DNA of 64,000 bases. Source: Arachnia propionica (lineage in GTDB: Bacteria > Actinomycetota > Actinomycetes > Propionibacteriales > Propionibacteriaceae). Below are positions 36,323-45,317 of the stretch, piece by piece. The first letter of the stretch is position 1. Every line of letters begins with the position of its first letter. Under the pieces are notes generated by a model that was not told the origin of the DNA, searched no databases, and saw only the letters and a list, made by a program, of their open reading frames with translations. The stretch lies in contig NZ_RQZG01000004.1 of assembly GCF_003859805.1 (NCBI RefSeq), positions 157,908-221,907 on the forward strand, read 5' to 3'. The position numbers and the translations under genes are program-made.

Positions 36323-37252
36323 ATGAGCACTCCTGCCGTGGTGAGCGTCACCAGCCCGGATGGCCATCGCATCCCGACCCGGCAGTGGTTGCCCGTGGGG
36401 GAGATCGGGGCGGTTGTGGTGATCTCCCATGGTCTGGCGGAACACGGCGGGCGTTATCACGCGCTCGCCGAGGCGCTGGTCGCGACAGGTGCCGCGGTCT
36501 ACGCGGCGGATCATCGCGGACACGGACCGTGGACCCCGGAGCCCGACCTCGGGTTCTTCGCGGACTGGCAGGGCTGGCACCGGGTGGTCGGTGACCTCGG
36601 GACGGTCATCGCCACGGTCCGCACCACCCATCCCGGGCCACCGGTGTTCCTGCTCGGCCACTCGATGGGTTCCTTCATCGCCCGGTGTCATGCCGCTTCG
36701 CACTCCGAGGAGCTCGACGGGATGATCCTCACCGGCACGGTCGGGGACCAGGGGCCGGCGGTTCGTGCCCTGCTGCCGTTGGCCCGCCTGTTCGCGGTGC
36801 TCCGTGGCCGCACCAGCCGCAGTCGGCTGCTCCATCAGGTGGTCTTCGGCAACCACAACCGGTCCTTCCGGCCGGCACGCACCGATGTCGACTGGTTGAG
36901 CCGGGACGAGGAGGCGGTCGATGCCTACATCGCTGATCCGCTGTGTGGGTTCGTCTCCACCGTCTCCCTGTACGTCGACCTCATCGCTGGCAACATCCTG
37001 GCCAACGAGGCCGGGACCATCGCCGGGATCCGGCGGGGACTGCCGATCCTCATCGCCTCCGGTGCCATGGACCCGCTGGTGCCGGGGGTTCCCCGGCTGG
37101 CGGAACGGTTGCGCCGCGCCGGTGTCGTCGACGTGACGCTGCGGCTCTATCCCGGGGCCAGGCACGAGCTGTTCCACGAGACCAATCGCGACGAGGTGTT
37201 CTCCGACGTCGTCGGATGGGTGGAACAGGTCAGGACCCGAGCGAGCCGATGA
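36323..37252 (+). CDS. Alpha/beta hydrolase, monoacylglycerol lipase-like
   Basis: A 309-residue serine hydrolase of the lysophospholipase/monoglyceride lipase type. The nucleophile S114 is in GHSMGS; HGLAEHGGRYHALAEAL and DHRGHGPW near the N-terminus are family hallmarks; the acid and base are in GAMDPLVPG and ARHELFHE. No signal peptide, so intracellular. Its 3' end overlaps the convergent YciI gene by 23 bases. Confidence 0.88.
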   Translation: MSTPAVVSVTSPDGHRIPTRQWLPVGEIGAVVVISHGLAEHGGRYHALAEALVATGAAVYAADHRGHGPWTPEPDLGFFADWQGWHRVVGDLGTVIATVRTTHPGPPVFLLGHSMGSFIARCHAASHSEELDGMILTGTVGDQGPAVRALLPLARLFAVLRGRTSRSRLLHQVVFGNHNRSFRPARTDVDWLSRDEEAVDAYIADPLCGFVSTVSLYVDLIAGNILANEAGTIAGIRRGLPILIASGAMDPLVPGVPRLAERLRRAGVVDVTLRLYPGARHELFHETNRDEVFSDVVGWVEQVRTRASR

Positions 37253-37514
37253 CGGGGGTCCAGGCGACCACCCGGTGGTCCGCCAGCACCCCGTGGTGCC
37301 GGAACGGATCATCGGCCAGCAGGTCGTCCACGGCCTCCGGGGAGTCGGCCTGGACGATCAGGAGGGCGGACGGGGGAGTGGTGCCGGGACACGCCCCGGC
37401 CACGACGACCCCTTTCCCGACCAGGGAACTGAGGAATTGGCGGTGATCCGGGCGGTGCCGGGCGATCAGATCGGCGTCGTCGACGTAGGTGTAGTGCACG
37501 GCGTAGTGGTTCAT
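37230..37514 (-). CDS. YciI-family protein
   Basis: A 94-residue protein with the dimeric ferredoxin-like YciI fold: start MNHYAVHYTYVDD, then RHRPDHRQFLSSLVGKG containing the conserved His and Asp, and ending VVAWTPVIG. Function in the family is mostly unknown. It is convergent with and overlaps the lipase gene; ATG 37514 lies just upstream of the infA promoter on the other strand. Confidence 0.85.
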   Translation of the reverse strand: MNHYAVHYTYVDDADLIARHRPDHRQFLSSLVGKGVVVAGACPGTTPPSALLIVQADSPEAVDDLLADDPFRHHGVLADHRVVAWTPVIGSLGS

Positions 37515-37535
37515 GACTCCACGGTACGCCCCGGT

Positions 37536-37564
37536 TTGGGGGCGCGGGAAGCAGGAACTAGACT
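37536..37564 (+). promoter_or_regulatory. Probable promoter of infA
   Basis: TTGGGG (37536-37541) and TAGACT (37559-37564) with a 17-base spacer, about 70 bases before the infA start. Confidence 0.5.
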
Positions 37565-37633
37565 GATGGATCGAAGTTGCGCGGCAGCATGCCGCCCCAC
37601 CAGCCCCGTCAGGGGCCGAAGAATCGGGAGCCA

Positions 37634-37855
37634 ATGGCGAAGAAAGAAGGAGCCCTCGAACTCGAGGGAACCGTGGTCGAGGCACTGCCGAACGCGATGT
37701 TCCGCGTGGAGCTGGCCAACGGCCACAAGGTACTGACCACCATCAGTGGAAAGATGCGGCAGCACTACATCCGCATCCTGCCCGCGGACCGCGTCGTCGT
37801 GGAGCTGTCGCCCTACGACCTGACCCGTGGCCGTATCGTCTACCGCCACAAGTGA
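37634..37855 (+). CDS. infA: Translation initiation factor IF-1
   Basis: A 73-residue single S1-fold protein that binds the ribosomal A site during initiation. [20 protein letters not shown] is fully typical and sets the start after GGGAGCC. It is a single-gene unit, with a promoter upstream and a hairpin downstream. Confidence 0.98.
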   Translation: MAKKEGALELEGTVVEALPNAMFRVELANGHKVLTTISGKMRQHYIRILPADRVVVELSPYDLTRGRIVYRHK

Positions 37856-37877
37856 CCCGAACCACGACGGACTCATC

Positions 37878-37904
37878 GAACACCCGGCCCGGCGCCGGGT
37901 GTTC
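37878..37904 (+). terminator. Hairpin after infA
   Basis: GAACACCCGG / CCGGGTGTTC, a perfect ten-base-pair stem extended by one more C-G pair over a five-base loop, 23 bases past the infA stop. No T run. It separates infA from the alpha operon promoter. Confidence 0.75.
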
Positions 37905-37927
37905 CTGCATCTGGGGAGGTCGTCGTT

Positions 37928-37956
37928 TTGGTCAACACCCCGTCGTCACGTAAGCT
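37928..37956 (+). promoter_or_regulatory. Probable promoter of the alpha operon (rpmJ onward)
   Basis: TTGGTC (37928-37933) and TAAGCT (37951-37956) with exactly 17 bases between. Same -35 as the S10 promoter. A leader of about 110 bases precedes rpmJ. Confidence 0.55.
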
Positions 37957-38072
37957 TGGTCGTCGGTCGTCCCCGACCGGGCGCTGGTGTGCGTCCACAT
38001 CGGGGTGGCCGGAATCATCCACCACTGATTGGGCAGTCCGCTGCCCAGTCGCTGATTGAAAAGGTTGCTCGA

Positions 38073-38186
38073 ATGAAGGTTCAGCCGAGCGTCAAGAAGA
38101 TCTGCGACAAGTGCAAGGTCATCCGCCGGCACGGTCGTGTGATGGTGATCTGCGAGAACCCGCGCCACAAGCAGCGCCAGGGCTGA
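38073..38186 (+). CDS. rpmJ: 50S ribosomal protein L36
   Basis: A 37-residue zinc-ribbon L36 with ligands C11, C14, C27 and H32. Short but unmistakable. The next gene is 249 bases on; that gap shows no gene, only GC-rich leader sequence. Confidence 0.97.
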   Translation: MKVQPSVKKICDKCKVIRRHGRVMVICENPRHKQRQG

Positions 38187-38435
38187 CAGCCCAGCCAGGG
38201 AACTCCGGAACATCGCGGAACGGGTCAGGTCGCCCAGGCCGCCAGACAACTCAACAACAACGTGAGCGCAAGGGCCACCAGCAGGTGACTCCCTACCCTT
38301 GGACGAAGGCCAAGGCCCCTCGACGACGGTGAGTCGCCGTCATGTGCCGGAGGGGACGCGCCACGCCACACACCTTCGCGGTCCATCGACCTGTGTGGGC
38401 ACACCCCACCCGGACCGGCTACAGAAAGGGACAAC

Positions 38436-38810
38436 ATGGCACGCCTCGTTGGTGTCGACCTGCCGCGCGACAAGCGTCTGGAGGTCGCCCTCACCTACAT
38501 CTTCGGCGTCGGCAAGACCCGCGCCGCCGAAACCCTCGCCGCCACCGGTATCAGTGGCGATCTCCGGGTCCACCAGCTGACCGACGAGCACCTCGTCGCG
38601 CTGCGTGACCACATCGAAGGCAACTACGAGATCGAGGGTGACCTCCGTCGTACCGTTGCCGCCGACATCCGCCGCAAGGTCGAGATCGGCAACTACCAGG
38701 GGCGTCGCCACCGCAGCGGCCTCCCGGTCCGGGGCCAGCGCACCCGCACCAATGCGCGTACCCGCAAGGGCAAGAAGAAGGCTGTGGCCGGCAAGAAGAA
38801 GGCACGCTGA
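38436..38810 (+). CDS. rpsM: 30S ribosomal protein S13
   Basis: A 124-residue S13 of the 30S head, contacting P-site tRNA and L5. [20 protein letters not shown] and [20 protein letters not shown] are typical. AAAGGGA precedes the ATG. Confidence 0.98.
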   Translation: MARLVGVDLPRDKRLEVALTYIFGVGKTRAAETLAATGISGDLRVHQLTDEHLVALRDHIEGNYEIEGDLRRTVAADIRRKVEIGNYQGRRHRSGLPVRGQRTRTNARTRKGKKKAVAGKKKAR

Positions 38811-38845
38811 CCCCCGGGGACGCGAAGACAGGAGATTGACTACTG

Positions 38846-39253
38846 ATGGCAACCGCTAGCCGCAAGCAGGCCGCCAAGACCAAGGTGCGCCGCAAGGAGA
38901 AGAAGAACGTCCTCGCCGGACAGGCTCACATCAAGAGCACCTTCAACAACACGATCATCTCGATCACCGACCCCAACGGGGCCGTGATCTCCTGGGCCTC
39001 CGCCGGCACCGTCGGCTTCAAGGGGTCCCGCAAGTCGACGCCGTTCGCCGCCCAGATGGCCGCCGAGGCCGCGGGACGTCGTGCCATGGAGCACGGCATG
39101 AAGCGCGTCGACGTGTTCGTCAAGGGCCCGGGATCGGGCCGTGAGACCGCGATCCGTTCGCTGGGTGCCGTGGGGCTCGAGGTCGGGGCCATCTCCGACG
39201 TGACCCCCGTGCCGCACAACGGGTGCCGCCCGCCGAAGCGTCGTCGCGTCTGA
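38846..39253 (+). CDS. rpsK: 30S ribosomal protein S11
   Basis: A 135-residue S11 of the platform; [18 protein letters not shown] and [11 protein letters not shown] are typical. Confidence 0.98.
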   Translation: MATASRKQAAKTKVRRKEKKNVLAGQAHIKSTFNNTIISITDPNGAVISWASAGTVGFKGSRKSTPFAAQMAAEAAGRRAMEHGMKRVDVFVKGPGSGRETAIRSLGAVGLEVGAISDVTPVPHNGCRPPKRRRV

Positions 39254-39283
39254 TCGGCACGAGAAGCAAAGGACTGATACACA

Positions 39284-39889
39284 ATGGCTCGTTACACCGG
39301 CCCCATGACCAAGAAGTCCCGTCGTCTCGGGACCGACCTGGTTGGCAACGACAAGGCGTTTGAGCGCCGCCCCTACCCTCCGGGCGTCCACGGCCGTGGC
39401 CGCACGAAGGATTCCGAGTACTCCCTGCAGCTCAAGGAGAAGCAGAAGGCGCGTTTCGCGTACGGAGTGCTGGAGAAGCAGTTCCGTCGCTACTACGAGG
39501 AGGCTGACCGCCACCCCGGCAAGACCGGCGACAAGCTGCTGCAGATCCTCGAGTCCCGTCTCGACAACGTGGTCTACCGTGCCGGCTTCGCGGCCACCCG
39601 CCGCCAGGCCCGCCAGCTCGTGGTGCACGGGCACTTCCTGGTCAACGGCCAGAAGGTGAACATCCCGTCGTACCGCGTCAAGGCTCACGACATCATCGAC
39701 GTCGCCGAGAAGTCCCTCAACCTCCACCCGCTGGTGGTGGCGCGTGAGACCCACGGTGAGCGCTCCGTCCCCGGTTGGCTCGAGGCCCGCCCGAACCGGA
39801 TGCGCATCCTCGTCCACCAGCTCCCCGTCCGCGAGCAGATCGTCGTGGACGTGGCTGAGCAGATGATCGTCGAGCTCTACTCCAAGTGA
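39284..39889 (+). CDS. rpsD: 30S ribosomal protein S4
   Basis: A 201-residue S4, a primary 16S binder and in E. coli the alpha-operon repressor. MARYTGPMTKKSRRLGTDL start; no zinc cysteines. A stable hairpin follows the gene. Confidence 0.98.
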   Translation: MARYTGPMTKKSRRLGTDLVGNDKAFERRPYPPGVHGRGRTKDSEYSLQLKEKQKARFAYGVLEKQFRRYYEEADRHPGKTGDKLLQILESRLDNVVYRAGFAATRRQARQLVVHGHFLVNGQKVNIPSYRVKAHDIIDVAEKSLNLHPLVVARETHGERSVPGWLEARPNRMRILVHQLPVREQIVVDVAEQMIVELYSK

Positions 39890-39900
39890 TCGACGACCCC

Positions 39901-39928
39901 GGGCTGGTCGGCATCCGTCGACCAGCCC
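39901..39928 (+). terminator. Intergenic hairpin between rpsD and rpoA
   Basis: GGGCTGGTCG / CGACCAGCCC, ten base pairs with an eight-base loop, placed 11 bases after the rpsD stop inside the alpha operon. It could be a partial terminator, an mRNA stabiliser or a processing site that sets the rpoA level relative to ribosomal proteins. Confidence 0.5.
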
Positions 39929-40013
39929 TGCTCGGGTAACCGGGCCAGGCCGGGGGAAAGGTCCCCGGGCACGATTCGCGTCATCAAATGGCGGGTGACG
40001 CGGGAAGGAAGAA

Positions 40014-41063
40014 ATGCTCATCGCACAGCGTCCGATCCTGTCGGAAGAAGTTGTCTCCGAGTTCCGCTCACGGTTCATCATCGAGCCGCTGGAGCCCGGC
40101 TTCGGCTATACCCTCGGCAACTCGATGCGTCGCACCCTGCTGTCGTCCATCCCGGGCGCGGCCGTGACGTCGATCAAGATCGAGGGCAATCCCCACGAGT
40201 TCTCCACCCTGGAGGGTGTCGTGGAGGACGTCACCGAGATCATCCTCAACCTCAAGGGCCTGGTCCTGTCCTCCGAGGAGGACGAACCCGTCGTGATGTA
40301 CCTGCGCAAGACAGGGGCCGGCGAGGTCACGGCAGCCGACATCCAGCCTCCGGCCGGTGTCGAGGTGCACAACCCGGAGCTGCACATCGCGACCCTCTCC
40401 GAGGGCGGTCGCCTCGAGATGGAGCTCGTGGTGGAGCGTGGCCGTGGTTACGTCTCCAGCGTGCTCAACAAGGATCCCGACGCGGAGATCGGCCGGATCC
40501 CCGTGGACTCCATCTACTCCCCGGTGCTCAAGGTCAGCTACAAGGTGGAGGCCACCCGAGTGGCCCAGCGCACCGACTTCGATCGCCTGATCATCGACGT
40601 GGAGACCAAACCGTGCCTGGCCCCGCGTGACGCCGTCGCCTCAGCCGGTCGCACCCTGGTGGAGCTGTTCGGTCTGGCCCGTGAGCTCAACGCCAACGCC
40701 GAGGGCATCGAGATGGGACCGTCCCCCATCGACGAGCAGGTCGCCGAGTCGCTGAGCATGCCGGTGGAGGACCTCAACCTGTCGGTGCGTTCCTACAACT
40801 GCCTCAAGCGTGAGGGGATCCACACCGTCGGTGAACTCGTCGCCCGCTCCGAGGAGGACCTGCTGGACATCCGCAACTTCGGGTCCAAGTCCATCCTCGA
40901 GGTGAAGGTGACCCTCCACAACCTCGGCCTGTCGCTGCGTGACGCCGCCCCGGGCTTCGACCCGATGGAGGCCATCGAGCGCTACGACGAGGACCATGAG
41001 GGCGACGAGGACGAGGACGACGTGGACGGCGACGAGGACTTCGCCGAGACCGAGCAGTACTGA
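40014..41063 (+). CDS. rpoA: DNA-directed RNA polymerase subunit alpha
   Basis: The 349-residue alpha subunit. The N-terminal dimerisation domain ([20 protein letters not shown]) and C-terminal DNA-binding domain ([20 protein letters not shown]) are intact. An acidic D/E-rich tail (about 323-349) extends the usual length, as often in actinobacteria. Confidence 0.98.
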   Translation: MLIAQRPILSEEVVSEFRSRFIIEPLEPGFGYTLGNSMRRTLLSSIPGAAVTSIKIEGNPHEFSTLEGVVEDVTEIILNLKGLVLSSEEDEPVVMYLRKTGAGEVTAADIQPPAGVEVHNPELHIATLSEGGRLEMELVVERGRGYVSSVLNKDPDAEIGRIPVDSIYSPVLKVSYKVEATRVAQRTDFDRLIIDVETKPCLAPRDAVASAGRTLVELFGLARELNANAEGIEMGPSPIDEQVAESLSMPVEDLNLSVRSYNCLKREGIHTVGELVARSEEDLLDIRNFGSKSILEVKVTLHNLGLSLRDAAPGFDPMEAIERYDEDHEGDEDEDDVDGDEDFAETEQY

Positions 41064-41108
41064 GAACCCCCACCGAGCGCTGCTCGGGACGAGACTGAAG
41101 GAAACAAC

Positions 41109-41600
41109 ATGCCCAAGCCGACGAAGGGACCCCGCCTCGGCGGTAGCCCGACCCATGAGCGCATCATCCTGCGCAACCTGGCGACCCAGCTCTTCGAGCA
41201 CGGCCGCATCACCACCACCGAGACCAAGGCGCGCCGTCTCCAGCCGGTGGCGGAGAAGCTCATCACCAAGGCCAAGCGTGGCGATCTGCACTCCCGGCGT
41301 CTGGTGCTGCAGTCCGTGACGGACAAGGACGTCGTGGCCAAGCTGTTCGAGGAGATCGCTCCCGGGCTGCAGGGTCGTGACGGTGGCTGCACCCGCATCA
41401 CCAAGATCGGTCTCCGCAAGGGTGATTCGGCGCCGATGGCGATCATCGAGCTCGTGACCGAGCCGGTGGTCAAGAAGGAGCAGCCGAAGGTCGAGAAGAA
41501 GTCGGCCCCGAAGCCCGCCGAGGCCGAGGAGAAGGCCGCTGAGGCCGAGGAGAAGGCGGACGAGGTCGTCGAGGTCGAGGAGACCGACGAGGCCAAGTGA
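41109..41600 (+). CDS. rplQ: 50S ribosomal protein L17
   Basis: A 163-residue L17. The core [20 protein letters not shown] is typical; an acidic/alanine-rich tail (about 120-163) follows. It ends the alpha operon; truA, a frequent next gene, is absent. Confidence 0.97.
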   Translation: MPKPTKGPRLGGSPTHERIILRNLATQLFEHGRITTTETKARRLQPVAEKLITKAKRGDLHSRRLVLQSVTDKDVVAKLFEEIAPGLQGRDGGCTRITKIGLRKGDSAPMAIIELVTEPVVKKEQPKVEKKSAPKPAEAEEKAAEAEEKADEVVEVEETDEAK

Positions 41601-41616
41601 GCCCGCGCTCGTGTTC

Positions 41617-41647
41617 TCGGGGAGGTACCCATGGGGTGCCTCCCCGA
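41617..41647 (+). terminator. Terminator of the alpha operon
   Basis: Fourteen-base-pair stem TCGGGGAGGTACCC / GGGTGCCTCCCCGA with one G-U pair and a three-base loop, 17 bases past the rplQ stop. Confidence 0.85.
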
Positions 41648-41682
41648 ACTGCGTCGTCAGAGGGACCTGATAGCTTGGCCGG

Positions 41683-42525
41683 ATGCGGGTTGCAGTGTTC
41701 TCGGACATCCATGGCAAGTTCTTGTTGCCGTTCAAGCTGGTCCACCACTACCAGCAGGAGACCGGGCGTGTGGTGGATGCGATCCTGCAGTGCGGCGACA
41801 TGGGTGCCTTCCCTGATCCCGATGCCCTGGACAAGGCGACGTCGCGTCATGCGGCACGGGACCGGGACGAGTTGGGATTCCACGACGACTTCCTCACGGT
41901 CAGACCCGGGATTGCACAGTTCCTCGCTGCTGTCGACGTCGACATGATCTGCGTCCGGGGCAACCACGAGGATCATGAATTCCTCGATCGCCTGGAGAAT
42001 TCCAATGACGAGCCGCGATTCCCGATCGATGCCTACGCTCGGGTGTTCGTCTGCAGGTCAGGGGTCCGGCAGGAGCTGCGGGTGGGGGACGAGACGTTGA
42101 GCTTCGTCGGGGTCGGTCGGATCGGGGACCGCAAGGGACGGGGTCATGCGCCGTTCATCCAGCCCCATGAACGAGCCGCGCTGCGGAGACTCCACAAACT
42201 GAAAGGGGATGTGGACGTGTTGATCTCCCATGACCAGGAGACCGACGACCCTGAGGGACATGGGATGGTGGAGCTGGGGGAACTGCTGAACCACGTCTCC
42301 TTCGGCTTCCATTTCCACGGTCACACCGGCGCCCCGTTCTCCCGGTCGATCGCCAGCAATGGGGTCACCGAGTCGGTGAAGGTCAAGGAGCTGGAGTTCG
42401 ACAGGACCGGAGTGCTGCCACCCGGCTGCATGGTGATCCTGGAGAAGAGCGGTGGGAGGCTGGACCTGGAGGTGGTGGACCAGCACCTGACCCATCGGTT
42501 CACCAAGCACACCTGGAAGCTGTGA
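41683..42525 (+). CDS. Calcineurin-like metallophosphoesterase
   Basis: A 280-residue cytoplasmic phosphoesterase with the dimetal motifs in order: FSDIHG (6-11), QCGDMG, GNHED and, near the C-terminus, HFHGHT. Family members act on phosphoproteins, nucleotides, cyclic nucleotides or phospholipids; the substrate is not deducible. TAGCTT at 41670-41675 could be a -10 box of a nearly leaderless promoter. Confidence 0.85.
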   Translation: MRVAVFSDIHGKFLLPFKLVHHYQQETGRVVDAILQCGDMGAFPDPDALDKATSRHAARDRDELGFHDDFLTVRPGIAQFLAAVDVDMICVRGNHEDHEFLDRLENSNDEPRFPIDAYARVFVCRSGVRQELRVGDETLSFVGVGRIGDRKGRGHAPFIQPHERAALRRLHKLKGDVDVLISHDQETDDPEGHGMVELGELLNHVSFGFHFHGHTGAPFSRSIASNGVTESVKVKELEFDRTGVLPPGCMVILEKSGGRLDLEVVDQHLTHRFTKHTWKL

Positions 42526-42596
42526 CCTCGACGGTGCGCGGGTGGGAGGAACCACCAGGGTGACCACAGGAGACACGGCCCATGCGCGCACACCGG

Positions 42597-43057
42597 TCAG
42601 GGCGGCATCAGGTGAGTTTCTCGAGGTAGGTGGCAACGGCTGTCACGTACTCCGTGTGATCCGCCCGGGTGTCCTTGCAGCTGCCGGAGCCAGTCGGTCT
42701 CCATGTATTTGCACATGGCGCGGAGGTTCCGTGTCGAGAAGGCCTGGGGTGATGCCTGGTACAGGATCTCTCCCCGGTTCAGTGCACGTTGCCGGGCCAC
42801 CGGGCCGGCCCGGTCGATGTCCATCACGTCCAGGTCGTCCGTGCTGAACGTCTCACTGAGGGCGTTGATGGCATCCAGCAGGTTCCCATCGCCCCTGGAA
42901 CGAAACCGAGGGCCAGGTCGATGTCACGGGGTGAGCAGGTGCCAGTGGCGCTGCCGAACAACACGACGAGTTCGATGGCGTGGTCCCGGCGCAGTTCGGC
43001 CAGGGAGCCGTCGGCAGATGACCGGCGGATCGCCCGCAATGCGTCATGCACCTCCAT
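42597..43057 (-). pseudogene. Nucleotidyltransferase (MNT-type), frameshifted
   Basis: Reading from ATG 43057, LAELRRDHAIELVVLFGSAT followed by SPRDIDLAL is the G-S...D-x-D motif of minimal nucleotidyltransferases. Homology leaves the frame near 42887-42893 and continues in another frame as DGNLLDAINALSETFSTDDL, then DVMDIDRAGPVARQRALNRG and CKYMETDWLRQL, the usual C-terminal half. One single-base event would restore a protein of about 150 residues. MNT proteins commonly pair with HEPN toxins; no HEPN gene is adjacent. This fills most of the 567-base gap before the glycosyltransferase. A sequencing error is possible. Confidence 0.7.
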
Positions 43058-43092
43058 GCCCGCAAGTGCAGAACTGCTGGCAGAATCGGGGC

Positions 43093-44229
43093 ATGCGGAT
43101 TGCTCAGCTGGCCAACTTCGTCGGTCCCACGTCGGGGGGCATGAAGGTGGTCATCGACCAGCTCGGGGCCGGGTATGCCGCCGCGGGCCACGAGCGGATC
43201 TTCGTGCGGCCCGGACCGCGTGATGCCATCATCGAGACCGAGCAGGGGATCGAGGTGGAGGTCAGGGCACCGAGGTTGACCAAGCAGTACCGGATGATCG
43301 CCAGGCCGTGGCGTGCCCTGGACGTCCTGGACCGGTTCCGCCCCGATGTGGTGGAGGTCTCGGACAAGTGGACGTTGTCCCCGGTGGGGCGATGGGCGGC
43401 GAGACGCAATGTCGGGTCCGTGCTGTTCAGCCATGAGCGGCTCTCGGACATGTTGGCGATGTGGATCAGGCGTGGGTTCGGTGTGGAGACCGTCGTCGGG
43501 GCATTGAACCGCCGATTGTCGAAGGAGTTCGACGCGGTGGTGGTGACCAGCCGGTTCGCGGCCGACGAGTTCGACAACACCGGGGCGAGGCTGGAGCTGG
43601 TGCCGTTGGGGGTGGACCTGGAGACCTTCCACCCGGACAAGGGACATCCCGTCGACGACGGTGTGCTGAAGCTGGTCTACGTGGGGCGGCTCAGCCACGA
43701 GAAGAGTCCACAGCTGGCGGTGGCGGTGGCGGCGGAGCTGCACCGCCGCGGGCACCGGATCAGGATGGACTGCTACGGCACCGGCCCGGATCAGGCGGAG
43801 CTGGAGCAGATCGCCGGAGAGGCCCCGGTCCATTTCCGGGGTTTCGTCGCGAGTCGTGATGAGTTGGCCCGACGCATCGCGGAGGCCGACCTGTCCTTGT
43901 CCGTGTGTCCGGCGGAGACCTTCGGGCTGGCGGTGCTGGAGGCCTTGGCCTGCGGTACCCCGGTGCTGACCTCGAACCGTGGCGGGGCCTTCGAGCTGGT
44001 GGATGCGTCCTCCGGCATCTCGGCACCGCCGGATCCTGCACTGCTGGCGGATGCCGTCGAGGAACTGATGCCCAGGCTGGGTGAGGGGATGCGTGCCTCG
44101 GCCAGGTCCAGGGCGGAGGAGTATCCGTGGTCGGCGGCGGTGACGCGGATGTTGCGGCTGCATGAGCGCCTGGCTGGTGAGGTGCCGTATCGCTCACTCA
44201 GGGGATTCGTGAGGAAGGGACGCAGATGA
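43093..44229 (+). CDS. Glycosyltransferase family 4
   Basis: A 378-residue GT-B fold enzyme that transfers a sugar from a nucleotide donor, probably to a lipid or envelope glycan. N-terminal acceptor domain begins MRIAQLANFVGPTSGGMKVV with the GG loop; the donor domain holds VYVGRLSHEKSP and the retaining E-x7-E signature ETFGLAVLEALACGTPV. No ribosome site is seen; CAGAAT at 43081-43086 may be a -10 box of a leaderless transcript. The next gene overlaps its stop (ATGA). Confidence 0.87.
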   Translation: MRIAQLANFVGPTSGGMKVVIDQLGAGYAAAGHERIFVRPGPRDAIIETEQGIEVEVRAPRLTKQYRMIARPWRALDVLDRFRPDVVEVSDKWTLSPVGRWAARRNVGSVLFSHERLSDMLAMWIRRGFGVETVVGALNRRLSKEFDAVVVTSRFAADEFDNTGARLELVPLGVDLETFHPDKGHPVDDGVLKLVYVGRLSHEKSPQLAVAVAAELHRRGHRIRMDCYGTGPDQAELEQIAGEAPVHFRGFVASRDELARRIAEADLSLSVCPAETFGLAVLEALACGTPVLTSNRGGAFELVDASSGISAPPDPALLADAVEELMPRLGEGMRASARSRAEEYPWSAAVTRMLRLHERLAGEVPYRSLRGFVRKGRR

Positions 44230-44843
44230 GGCTGAGGAAGAGGATCGGGCTCGCCCTGGGGCTGGTGACCGTCGTCGCCCCGGTGGTCGTCGCCGCCCCG
44301 GCGTCGGTGAAGGGCAACCGGGACCGGAGCGTCGCTGACCTGGTCGCGGAGTTGCAGGCGACCGGGTTGCTGGGTCGTGACCTGGCGGATGCAGCCATCG
44401 CGAAGGTGGCGGGGGAGTTCACCCATGAGTCCTCCTGGCACCTGTGGGAGACCCCGGAGGTGGCACTTCGGCAGGGGAGGGGGTGGTCTCACCAGTACAA
44501 CACGGTGCTGCTGCTGGTGCTGCGGCAGCTGGGGTTCCGGGCGAAACTGGTCCATGCGGCCCGGGTGCGTGGATGGGGCAACCCGTGGTGGCACGTCGGG
44601 CATGCCTGGGTCAAGGTGGTCATCGACGGCCGAACCCACGATGCCTGTGCCTCCCGGGTGGGGAACCGGCTCGATGACATCGGCTTCACACCGGTCACGG
44701 TGGAGCTGCCGATGCGGAAGGTCTCCCGCTGGGCGGTGGGCCTGTGCCTGGCTCCGTTCGTCGTCGCGACGGTGTGGCGAAGCTGGTTGACCGGCAGGCC
44801 AGTCCCGGCGTGGCTCCATCGGAGACGCCGGGACGCAGCCTGA
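44226..44843 (+). CDS. Transglutaminase-like protein, catalytic cysteine apparently missing
   Basis: A 205-residue protein with an N-terminal hydrophobic stretch (about 7-25; signal anchor or uncleaved signal) and a second near 164-182. YNTVLLLVLRQLGFRAKLVH, then GHAWVKV and THDACAS resemble the helix, histidine and aspartate parts of the transglutaminase-like fold, but the position expected to hold the nucleophilic cysteine reads N/T (QYNT). It may be a non-catalytic peptidoglycan- or sugar-binding relative. It is co-translated with the GT4 enzyme, so an envelope role is likely. Family placement is tentative. Confidence 0.55.
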   Translation: MRLRKRIGLALGLVTVVAPVVVAAPASVKGNRDRSVADLVAELQATGLLGRDLADAAIAKVAGEFTHESSWHLWETPEVALRQGRGWSHQYNTVLLLVLRQLGFRAKLVHAARVRGWGNPWWHVGHAWVKVVIDGRTHDACASRVGNRLDDIGFTPVTVELPMRKVSRWAVGLCLAPFVVATVWRSWLTGRPVPAWLHRRRRDAA

Positions 44844-44849
44844 ACGAGG

Positions 44850-45317
44850 TCAGGCACCCCTTCGAGCTGCTGCTCTCTGCTGGTCCAAGGGAAGGGCTTT
44901 GAAGGCACCCATGGCGTTGGGGTCGTGTCGGTCGATTCCTGCTTTGCGGGCTCGTCGGTACCAGGGTGGAACCAAGAAGGGCGGGAACCAGAAGAAGAAT
45001 CCGAGAAGGAAAGTGACGCCGCTGAACGTCCAGGTCAGGCCGATGATTCCCAGGATGGGATCGGGGATGGTGGCTTGCAATCTCTCCAGCTTGGTGACGG
45101 GGCCAAGGCCACCCATGATCAGCATGGCGATTCCGCCGTAGAGCATGGCCAAGGGTGGGCAGGACCAGCCGGTGTAGTGGAGGACGAACCGTGGTGTGCG
45201 TTCGGTGTAGGCCACCCAGCCGACCCGTAGGCAGACGAATCCGATGAGACCGAGAGCGATGAAAAGTACGGTAGTTTCGGTCGTGAGTCCCTCCAAGAGG
45301 GTGATGCTGTCTGTCAT
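44850..45317 (-). CDS. Small integral membrane protein, possible immunity protein
   Basis: A 155-residue protein with three or four hydrophobic segments (about 14-35, 51-70, 84-120) and a cytoplasmic-looking basic tail. No family recognised. It begins two bases before the stop of the frameshifted ESX-substrate gene, so it is co-transcribed with it; by position it could be a membrane immunity or accessory protein. ATG 45317 chosen; an in-frame upstream ATG at 45347 would lie inside the preceding gene. Confidence 0.65.
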   Translation of the reverse strand: MTDSITLLEGLTTETTVLFIALGLIGFVCLRVGWVAYTERTPRFVLHYTGWSCPPLAMLYGGIAMLIMGGLGPVTKLERLQATIPDPILGIIGLTWTFSGVTFLLGFFFWFPPFLVPPWYRRARKAGIDRHDPNAMGAFKALPLDQQRAAARRGA

